Below are positions 7,051 to 12,690 of a stretch of DNA of 12,690 bases, piece by piece; within the stretch, counting starts at the first letter, position 1, and each line of letters starts with the position of its first letter. The notes below the pieces were generated by a model. It was not told the origin of the DNA, made no database searches, and worked only from the letters and a program-made list of their open reading frames with translations. The stretch is from an uncultured Faecalicoccus sp. (GTDB taxonomy: Bacteria; Bacillota_I; Bacilli_A; Erysipelotrichales; Erysipelotrichaceae). The translations under genes and the position numbers were made by a program. Location: positions 1 through 12,690 of the forward strand of contig CABVDD010000050.1 in the NCBI GenBank assembly GCA_902497095.1, in the 5' to 3' direction.

Positions 7051-7860
7051 ATGAATATTATTACAGTGATTTTAATTGTCATTGTAGCCTTATTAGCTGG
7101 AATGGAAGGAGTTTTAGATGAATTTCAATTCCATCAGCCTTTGGTTGCATGTACATTGATCGGACTTGTAACAGGTCATCTGACAGAAGGAGTCATGCTT
7201 GCGGGAAATCTTCAGCTCATGGCTTTAGGATGGGCTAACGTTGGTGCTGCTGTTGCGCCAGATGCTGCTCTGGCTTCAGTTGCTTCAGCGATTATTATGG
7301 TATTAGGTTTAGATGGTACAACGGATGTCAATAGTGTTATTTCTACATCAATTGCAGTAGCCGTTCCATTGTCTGTAGCCGGATTGTTCTTAACTATGAT
7401 TTGTCGTACGCTGGCAATTCCTATTGTACATATCATGGACGGTGCTGCTGAAAAAGGAAGCTTTAAAACAATTGAAATTTGGCAATATATTGCTATTTTA
7501 ATGCAAGGTCTTCGTATTGCGATTCCAGCAGCTATTTTGTGCTTTGTTCCATCTGATATCGTAACAAGTGCTTTACAAGCTATGCCATCTTGGTTAAATA
7601 ATGGTATGACTGTTGGTGGTGGAATGGTTGCCGCTGTTGGATATGCCATGGTTATTAATATGATGGCAACAAAAGAAACTTGGCCTTTCTTTGCGTTAGG
7701 TTTCACTTTGGCATGTATTCAAGAGATTACATTGATCGGTCTAGGTGTGATTGGTGTCACCTTAGCATTGATTTACTTAACTTTGAAGGAAAGTGGAGGT
7801 TCTGGTGGAAATGCCTCCAATACAGGAGATCCTTTAGGGGATATTCTGAATGATTACTAG
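7051..7860 (+). CDS. manY: PTS mannose-family transporter subunit IIC
   Basis: This is an integral membrane subunit of the mannose-class permease and forms the sugar channel with IID. It is 269 aa, with many hydrophobic segments starting at residue 3. The family signature GNLQLMALGWANVGAAVAPD lies at about residues 53-72, and a second conserved glycine-rich membrane stretch GMTVGGGMVAAVGYAM is in the C-terminal half. The protein ends in a soluble Gly/Asn-rich tail (SGGSGGNASNTGDPLGDILN), as in many Firmicute homologues. ATG 7051 follows GGAGGT (7041-7046) at good spacing; an in-frame TTG at 7039 lies before this site and is unlikely. IID follows after 18 nt. In lactic acid bacteria this subunit is also part of the receptor for class IIa bacteriocins. 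Confidence 0.95.
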   Translation: MNIITVILIVIVALLAGMEGVLDEFQFHQPLVACTLIGLVTGHLTEGVMLAGNLQLMALGWANVGAAVAPDAALASVASAIIMVLGLDGTTDVNSVISTSIAVAVPLSVAGLFLTMICRTLAIPIVHIMDGAAEKGSFKTIEIWQYIAILMQGLRIAIPAAILCFVPSDIVTSALQAMPSWLNNGMTVGGGMVAAVGYAMVINMMATKETWPFFALGFTLACIQEITLIGLGVIGVTLALIYLTLKESGGSGGNASNTGDPLGDILNDY

Positions 7861-7878
7861 GATCGAAAGGAGATAAGT

Positions 7879-8790
7879 ATGGCAGAAAAAATTGTTTTAT
7901 CTAAAAAAGATCGTATGAAAGTTTGCTGGCGTCATCAGTTTCTTCAGGGATCCTGGAACTATGAACGTATGCAAAATGGTGGTTGGTGCTATTCCATTAT
8001 TCCAGCCATTAAAAAACTTTATACAAACAAGGAAGATCAAATTGCCGCTTTAAAGCGTCATATGGAATTCTATAACACACATCCTTATGTATCTTCTCCA
8101 GTCATGGGTGTTACTTTGGCTATGGAAGAAGAACGTGCTAATGGTGCACCAATTGATGATGTTGCGATTCAAGGTGTTAAAGTTGGTATGATGGGACCAT
8201 TGGCCGGTGTTGGTGACCCAGCTTTCTGGTTTACAATGCGACCAATCTTAGGTGCATTAGGTGCTTCTTTTGCGTTAAGCGGTAACATCTTAGGACCAAT
8301 TTTATTCTTTGTATTGTGGAATGTTATTCGTTTCGCCTTCATGTGGTATACACAGGAATTTGGTTATAAAGTGGGAACTTCTATCACTAAAGACTTATCT
8401 GGTGGATTGTTAGGAAAAATCACACAGGGTGCCAGTATTCTTGGTATGTTTGTTATTGGTGGATTGGTACAACGTTGGGTAAGCATTACTTTGACACCTG
8501 TTGTATCTACAGTTGCAAATGATGAAGTAAACATCATTGATTTCTCTCAATTTGATGGTACAGGAGAATCTTTACAGACTATTTTACGTGAATATGATAG
8601 TGGTAAATTCTTATATGATACTTCATCTACAACATTACAGGATAACTTAAACTCTTTGACTCCTGGTTTGTTGGCTGTATTATTAACATTGTTTATCTGC
8701 TGGCTTTTGAAAAAGAACATTTCACCAATCGTTATCATCATCGGTCTTTTCATTGTTGGTATTATTGGTGTTCTTTGCGGATTCATGTAA
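7879..8790 (+). CDS. manZ: PTS mannose-family transporter subunit IID
   Basis: This is the second membrane subunit of the sugar permease, 303 aa. The N-terminal part carries the conserved WNYERMQNGGWCYSIIPAIKKLY and, further on, VGMMGPLAGVGDPAFW, both typical of IID. The C-terminal third has hydrophobic helices (about 259-275 and 282-303). Between the helices lies a soluble, Asp/Ser/Thr-rich stretch at about residues 215-258 (ANDEVNIIDFSQFDGTGE and onward). It makes the protein a little longer than E. coli ManZ (about 286 aa) and resembles the insertion seen in Lactobacillales mannose PTS proteins. The start has AAAGGAG at good spacing. The stop is followed by a hairpin terminator 13 nt later, so this is the last gene of the main PTS transcript. 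Confidence 0.95.
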   Translation: MAEKIVLSKKDRMKVCWRHQFLQGSWNYERMQNGGWCYSIIPAIKKLYTNKEDQIAALKRHMEFYNTHPYVSSPVMGVTLAMEEERANGAPIDDVAIQGVKVGMMGPLAGVGDPAFWFTMRPILGALGASFALSGNILGPILFFVLWNVIRFAFMWYTQEFGYKVGTSITKDLSGGLLGKITQGASILGMFVIGGLVQRWVSITLTPVVSTVANDEVNIIDFSQFDGTGESLQTILREYDSGKFLYDTSSTTLQDNLNSLTPGLLAVLLTLFICWLLKKNISPIVIIIGLFIVGIIGVLCGFM

Positions 8791-8802
8791 GATTTTAAAA
8801 CA

Positions 8803-8834
8803 AAGTCCGGTCTATGCCGGACTTCTTCTTTTTT
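8803..8834 (+). terminator. Intrinsic terminator or attenuator between IID and DUF956
   Basis: AAGTCCGG (8803-8810) and CCGGACTT (8817-8824) form a GC-rich 8-bp stem with a 6-nt loop, followed by CTTCTTTTTT (8825-8834). The ribosome binding site of DUF956 begins in the next base. No separate promoter for DUF956 is visible, so its expression probably depends on read-through. Confidence 0.85.
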
Positions 8835-8845
8835 GAGGTGATTTA

Positions 8846-9229
8846 ATGGTTCAATCAATGAATACAAAAGCTGAGTTGACAGTAAAGGGAAGCTGTTTTA
8901 TGGGGTTGACAAGTACCGGAAAGATCATGGTCGGTGATAAAGCTTTTGAATATTATAACGATCGTAAGGTAGAGGATTACATTCAGATTCCCTGGGAAGA
9001 AATCGATTATCTGGCAGCCTCCGTGTATTTTAAACGATACATCAATCGTTTTGCGATATTCACAAAAAATGATGGTAGTTTTTCTTTTTCAGCAGGTAAA
9101 CGAAATAAAGAACTTTTAAGAGCGGTACGTAATCATATGCCAGCTGATAAAATGGTTCAGTCTCTTGGCTTTTTTACAGTATTAAAAAGAGGGTTGCATA
9201 ATATTTTACATCGAAAAAACAGGTCCTGA
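8846..9229 (+). CDS. manO: DUF956 family protein (ManO-like)
   Basis: This is a 127-aa soluble protein of the DUF956 family, whose genes usually follow mannose-class PTS operons in Firmicutes; lactic acid bacterial members are called ManO. The family pattern is clear: GLTSTGKIMVGDKAFEYYND, then IQIPWEEIDYLAASVYFK, then AFEYYND-distal NHMPADKMVQSLGFFTVLKRG. There is no signal peptide or membrane segment. A regulatory role toward the PTS has been suggested for the family, but the biochemical function is not established. GAGGTG (8835-8840) lies 5 nt before the ATG; another in-frame ATG occurs at 8858. The gene is separated from IID by a terminator, and its TGA stop falls inside the large hairpin shared with recD2. 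Confidence 0.9.
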   Translation: MVQSMNTKAELTVKGSCFMGLTSTGKIMVGDKAFEYYNDRKVEDYIQIPWEEIDYLAASVYFKRYINRFAIFTKNDGSFSFSAGKRNKELLRAVRNHMPADKMVQSLGFFTVLKRGLHNILHRKNRS

Positions 9230-9270
9230 TAAAGCAGATATATTAGGTTTGCTTTATGGACCTGTTTTTT
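9214..9270. terminator. Bidirectional terminator shared by DUF956 and recD2
   Basis: AAAAAACAGGTCC (9214-9226) pairs perfectly with GGACCTGTTTTTT (9258-9270). An inner 8-bp stem, ATAAAGCA (9229-9236) with TGCTTTAT (9250-9257), extends it after a 2-nt bulge; the loop is 13 nt. The A6 and T6 ends provide a U-tract in both directions. The TGA stop of DUF956 (9227-9229) and most of the TAA stop of recD2 (9271-9269) lie in the structure. Confidence 0.92.
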
Positions 9271-11392
9271 ATCGAGAATAGTCCTGTATTCTTTTTCTTA
9301 AGGTTGTCTGGCGAATTCTGCGATTCTTTAGACGAACTTGTTTTTCAAATACATATTTTTGCCCAAGAATAAATAATTGTTTTTTAGCACGTGATATAGC
9401 TGTGTATAATAAACGCTTTTCTAACATATGCATAGAGTTTTGATCTACGATACAACAAACAACATCATACTCGCTACCTTGTGCTTTATGAACACTTATA
9501 CAATATGCATGTTTGAGATAATATAGAAAATCAAAAGTAAAATCAACGATTCTATGACCAAAATCCACGCTGATCCTTTGGTTGGATTTTGATGTATTTT
9601 CAATTTCAACAATATATCCGATATCTCCATTATACACATCTTCATCAGGAAGATTTTTTAATAACATAACCTTGTCATTTTCACGAAATATAGTGGTACC
9701 AACTTTAAGTTCTTTTTTATCCAAAGAAGAAGGATTAAATTGCTCTTGCATTGCCATATTGATGGCATCGATACCGGCGGCTCCTTTATACATAGGAGAT
9801 AATATTTGAAAATCATTTATATCTAAATCTTTTGTAAGTTGTTGAATTGTAGGGACGATCATTGATGAATTCTGTTCAATAAATTGAACTCCATCATCAT
9901 AACTACATGATTTATCCTCACGGATTTCTTTTGCCAGAGTGACAATTCCAGAACCGTTTTTTTGACGAAATATTTTCTCAAGGTGGATAACAGGAAAGAC
10001 TTGACTTTTAATAATGTCTTCAAATACTTTTCCTGGACCTACGCTTTCTAACTGATCTTCGTCTCCTATCATTAAAATACGTGCATGATCGGGCAGGGCT
10101 TTTAATAAGCTGCAGAAAAGATGTGTATCAACCATACTGAATTCATCGATGATCAATACGTCCAATTCTAAAGGGTCATTTTCATCTTTACCAAAGGTAT
10201 TATCATCTTTATTCCATTTTAACAACGAATGAATGGTCTTGCTATCTGCGTATGCCAATTGGCTTAATCGTTTGCTGGCGCGCCCGGTAGGTGCACAAAG
10301 TTGCACTTTTGAATCGGGATAAAAGGAATTATAGAGTGCAAGAATACCTTTTACTGTAGTTGTTTTTCCTGTACCAGGTCCTCCATTGATGATGCAGACA
10401 CTATGATTAAAAAAAGTTTCAATGGCTTTTTTTTGAACGCTATCATATTGAAGGTTATTGGCAAACTCAACTTCTTCTATTTTTTTATCTAATTCTTTTT
10501 TTGAAAGTATATCGACTTTAAATTGATGATGAGATAAAATTTTTGCGATTTCAATTTCTTCATCATATAAACTAAACGGATAGACCTTATTTTCTTCCAC
10601 ATGTAGACTTTTATGAAAACTTAGACGTTCTAATATTTCGTCTAATAATTCTATAGAACAATTGGGTAAACGCTCTAATAGAGATGTTTTAAAAATATAT
10701 GTATTTCCACTAGACATGCTTAACGTTCTGCATAGTTCATATACATATGCATCCATTCTGCGACTGTCTTTACGGTCAATCTCTAATCCGTCAGCTAATT
10801 TTAAAGCCGATCTATATCCAAAACCATAGATTTCATAGTAGGGACGAAAACAATCTTTTTCAATCACTTCTAATACATTGTCATATGTATTTTCTAATAA
10901 TTCAATTTTTCTTTGATCTAAACCAAATTCCATTAAGCGTACATATGTTTCGTTAAATCCATCAAAAGATTGTAAACCTTGTATTATGATTTCCTTTTTT
11001 TTATCATTTAAACCAGGAATCAAATCAAGTTGCTTTGCATCTTCAGAAATCATAGAAAGACATTCTTCACCTAATGTATCATAGATCAATTGTGCTGTTT
11101 TTTTACCAATACCCGGGAAAGCATCGCTCGTCAAAAAATGCAGGATAGATCTTTCTTTTTTGGGAAGTATTTTTTGTGCGCTTACTATTTGAAACTGAGT
11201 GCCATATTTAGGATGTGTAACATAACGGCCGATAAGTTCATATTCTTGATCTTCTATTGGATCCTGCAGACGACCAGCGCCAGTAAATGTATGATATGTC
11301 TCGGTCTCAGAAAAAGAACCCACAACATAGTGGGTTTCTTCATTTTCAAATATGATAAAATCCAAGCTGGCTTTTATAGTTTGCTTATCCAC
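9269..11392 (-). CDS. recD2: RecD2-like ATP-dependent DNA helicase (SF1B, RecD/TraA family)
   Basis: This is a 5'-3' superfamily 1B helicase of the RecD2/YrrC type, which acts without RecBC and is linked to replication-fork progress and repair. It is 707 aa. The N-terminal OB-like part has HPKYGTQFQ (about 60-68), then helix-hairpin-helix DNA-binding motifs with FPGIGKKTAQLI (about 92-103). Helicase motifs follow: Walker A GGPGTGKT (337-344), Walker B DVLIIDEFSMVD (Asp416, Glu417), motif III GDEDQLESVGPG (about 442-453), motif IV FRQKNGSG, motif V CISVHKAQGSEYD, and motif VI YTAISRAKKQ (Arg668). B. subtilis YrrC is longer, mainly beyond motif VI, so this protein has a short tail. The GTG start overlaps the mnmA stop by 8 nt, with AAGGAG at 7 nt spacing, indicating translational coupling. 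Confidence 0.95.
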   Translation of the reverse strand: MDKQTIKASLDFIIFENEETHYVVGSFSETETYHTFTGAGRLQDPIEDQEYELIGRYVTHPKYGTQFQIVSAQKILPKKERSILHFLTSDAFPGIGKKTAQLIYDTLGEECLSMISEDAKQLDLIPGLNDKKKEIIIQGLQSFDGFNETYVRLMEFGLDQRKIELLENTYDNVLEVIEKDCFRPYYEIYGFGYRSALKLADGLEIDRKDSRRMDAYVYELCRTLSMSSGNTYIFKTSLLERLPNCSIELLDEILERLSFHKSLHVEENKVYPFSLYDEEIEIAKILSHHQFKVDILSKKELDKKIEEVEFANNLQYDSVQKKAIETFFNHSVCIINGGPGTGKTTTVKGILALYNSFYPDSKVQLCAPTGRASKRLSQLAYADSKTIHSLLKWNKDDNTFGKDENDPLELDVLIIDEFSMVDTHLFCSLLKALPDHARILMIGDEDQLESVGPGKVFEDIIKSQVFPVIHLEKIFRQKNGSGIVTLAKEIREDKSCSYDDGVQFIEQNSSMIVPTIQQLTKDLDINDFQILSPMYKGAAGIDAINMAMQEQFNPSSLDKKELKVGTTIFRENDKVMLLKNLPDEDVYNGDIGYIVEIENTSKSNQRISVDFGHRIVDFTFDFLYYLKHAYCISVHKAQGSEYDVVCCIVDQNSMHMLEKRLLYTAISRAKKQLFILGQKYVFEKQVRLKNRRIRQTTLRKRIQDYSR

Positions 11393-12548
11393 TGATCTTC
11401 TCCTTATATGTTTGAATGATTTTTTCGTTTAGATCTTCTTGACCTGAAAAAACTTGTTCAATAACACCGCCACCTAAACAGATATTTCCATGATAGAATA
11501 CGGCTTCTTGTCCAACTGTCACAGAAGCAATTTTTTGTGGATATCGAATTAGAGCACTTTCACGATCAAAAGAAACAATTTCTATATCCTGATCGGCTTG
11601 ACGATATCTAAACTTACAAGTTAATTTTGATGGTACCTCTTTTAAATCGGGTACCAGCCAGTTGATGCCTTTGACAATGCAGGAGTCTGAATATAGCCAT
11701 TCTTTATGATTTGTATGACATACAAAAAGAATGTTTTGATGCACATCTTTACCACAAACAAACCATGGTCCTTTTTCATGGTCGATATGTAGTCCCTTAC
11801 GCTGTCCAATTGTGTAATATAAAACTCCACAGTGTTTCGCAATCTTTTTACCGGTATCAATATCAACAATATCTCCTTCTTTATTTGGAAGATAATTGGA
11901 TAAAAATTGACGAAAGTTTCTTTCACCGATAAAACAGATGCCCGTACTGTCTTTTTTTGTAGCTACGCTTTCTAATTGTAATGTATCGGCTAATTTTCGA
12001 ACTTCCGGCTTAATTAAATTACCGATAGGAAACAATGTTTTTGCCAATGCTTTTTCTGGGACTTGACAAAGAAAATATGTCTGATCTTTATTTTGATCAG
12101 CAGCACGTGTCAGATAAGTAAAACCATCTTTGGTTTCATTAGAACAGTAATGCCCAGTTGCGACTTTATCAAATCCATTTTTCATGGCATAGTCAAAAAA
12201 AGCATCAAATTTAATATATTTATTACAAAGGATATCTGGATTTGGTGTACGACCTTTTTCATATTCATTTAAAAATGTTTGAAAAACAGAATCCCAATAC
12301 TCTTTAATAAAATCGACTCGTAATAACGGAAGGTCTAAATGTTCAGCGACGGCTTTGGCATCCATGTAGTCTTGTTCCTGAGGACAAATATCGTTTTGTA
12401 TCGTAGGGTTACCTTCGATATCGTTATTGGCAAAAGAATCCCAGTTGCGCATAAAACAACATGTAACATCATAACCTTTTTCTTTTAAAATGTAAGCTGC
12501 AATGGCGGAATCCACGCCGCCGCTTAATCCTACTAGTACTTTTTCCAT
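11385..12548 (-). CDS. mnmA: tRNA 2-thiouridine(34) synthase MnmA
   Basis: This enzyme activates U34 of Lys, Glu and Gln tRNAs with ATP and installs sulfur to make 2-thiouridine, improving decoding. It is 387 aa from ATG 12548. The PP-loop SGGVDS is at 9-14. The two catalytic cysteines are Cys108 in NPDILCNKYIKF and Cys205 in STGICFIGERNF, corresponding to Cys102 and Cys199 of E. coli. The conserved GHYC and YYTIGQRKGL segments and a C-terminal beta-barrel part are present. In-frame GTG 12554 would add only two residues. No Shine-Dalgarno sequence precedes either codon, and a near-consensus promoter predicts transcription starting at the A of ATG 12548, so the mRNA is probably leaderless. recD2 overlaps its end. 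A sulfur donor such as a cysteine desulfurase is needed but is not in the window. Confidence 0.96.
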   Translation of the reverse strand: MEKVLVGLSGGVDSAIAAYILKEKGYDVTCCFMRNWDSFANNDIEGNPTIQNDICPQEQDYMDAKAVAEHLDLPLLRVDFIKEYWDSVFQTFLNEYEKGRTPNPDILCNKYIKFDAFFDYAMKNGFDKVATGHYCSNETKDGFTYLTRAADQNKDQTYFLCQVPEKALAKTLFPIGNLIKPEVRKLADTLQLESVATKKDSTGICFIGERNFRQFLSNYLPNKEGDIVDIDTGKKIAKHCGVLYYTIGQRKGLHIDHEKGPWFVCGKDVHQNILFVCHTNHKEWLYSDSCIVKGINWLVPDLKEVPSKLTCKFRYRQADQDIEIVSFDRESALIRYPQKIASVTVGQEAVFYHGNICLGGGVIEQVFSGQEDLNEKIIQTYKEKISG

Positions 12549-12554
12549 AGGCAC

Positions 12555-12583
12555 ATTATAGAGAAAATCACTGCATTTTTCAA
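12555..12583 (-). promoter_or_regulatory. Near-consensus sigma-A promoter of mnmA-recD2
   Basis: On the minus strand, TTGAAA (12583-12578) and a perfect TATAAT (12560-12555) are separated by exactly 17 nt. The predicted +1 is at 12548, the A of the mnmA ATG. The match is strong and far better than others in this AT-rich window. Confidence 0.85.
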
Positions 12584-12635
12584 ATGCTTATTCTATATCT
12601 TATACATAATTGATAGAAGCTTTTAAAAAAAACAG

Positions 12636-12649
12636 TGTTAACGTTAAGC
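12636..12649. promoter_or_regulatory. cre-like palindrome upstream of mnmA
   Basis: TGTTAACGTTAAGC matches the CcpA catabolite-responsive consensus TGWNANCGNTNWCA at all but the last two positions. Its core TTAACGTTAA is a perfect 10-bp palindrome. It lies about 55 nt upstream of the mnmA -35 and might instead serve a gene to the right of the window. Confidence 0.35.
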
Positions 12650-12656
12650 GAAAATG

Positions 12657-12688
12657 TCACCTAATGTGAAAGGAATCACATTAGGTGA
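12657..12688. terminator. Perfect 13-bp inverted repeat at the right edge: terminator or CRP/FNR-type operator
   Basis: TCACCTAATGTGA (12657-12669) and TCACATTAGGTGA (12676-12688) are perfect inverted copies around AAGGAA. Read on the minus strand, CATTTTCG follows the stem, a modest U-tract that would suit a gene entering from the right; on the plus strand TT begins before the window ends. The centre also reads TGTGA-N6-TCACA, the consensus of CRP/FNR-family regulators. Which role applies depends on the sequence to the right. Confidence 0.6.
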
Positions 12689-12690
12689 TT

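Noticed and set aside
7212..7706. A 164-codon open frame on the minus strand inside the IIC gene
   Set aside because: It is antisense to a clear IIC protein, has low-complexity composition that mirrors membrane codons, and no ribosome binding site or recognisable domain.
8547..8867. A 106-codon minus-strand frame across the IID-DUF956 junction
   Set aside because: It crosses a terminator hairpin and two supported genes on the other strand and has no family-like sequence.
1..12690. Mobile element, CRISPR array, toxin-antitoxin or defence system
   Set aside because: Every gene belongs to a chromosomal housekeeping or transport family. I found no transposase, integrase, direct-repeat array or attachment-site-like duplication.

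Overview
This 12.7-kb window is an ordinary, densely packed chromosomal segment of a low-GC Gram-positive bacterium. AT-rich codon use, strong AGGAGG-type ribosome binding sites, TGA used as a stop, a ParE/ParC (not GyrB/GyrA) topoisomerase IV pair, a YneF/UPF0154 protein, a fused mannose-class IIAB PTS enzyme with a trailing DUF956 gene, and an mnmA-recD2 pair all point to Firmicutes (Bacillota). Erysipelotrichia-like lineages are my best guess from the overall flavour, but this is an inference and not proved. I see no mobile element, CRISPR array, rRNA or tRNA.

Layout. Positions 1-120 hold the last bases of something upstream and a weak terminator. A plus-strand run follows: parE (261-2192) and parC (2185-4665) overlap by 8 nt and encode topoisomerase IV, and an EamA-family transporter gene follows parC after 2 nt. 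A small membrane protein of the YneF family (5602-5817) has its own candidate promoter and a strong terminator. After a 200-nt regulatory region comes a mannose-family PTS operon: IIAB (6055-7032), IIC (7051-7860) and IID (7879-8790). Beyond an internal hairpin lies a DUF956 (ManO-like) gene (8846-9229). On the minus strand, converging on DUF956, are mnmA (12548-11385) and recD2 (11392-9269), also overlapping by 8 nt. A large two-way terminator between DUF956 and recD2 contains both stop codons.

How the genes work together. ParE and ParC form the decatenating type II topoisomerase. IIAB-IIC-IID form a phosphoenolpyruvate-driven sugar importer of the mannose/glucose class, and DUF956 is its usual companion. 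MnmA thiolates U34 of tRNAs and RecD2 is a 5'-3' DNA helicase; in Bacillus their genes lie in the same neighbourhood.

The points most worth a second look are a canonical-looking sliding-clamp binding pentapeptide (QLSLF) at the extreme C terminus of ParC; an mnmA promoter placed so that transcription should begin at the start codon itself (leaderless mRNA); a similar geometry at parE; stop codons built into terminator stems; and a perfect 13-bp inverted repeat at the right edge that also matches a CRP/FNR-type TGTGA-N6-TCACA site. I found no convincing new multi-gene system: the genes themselves belong to known families.
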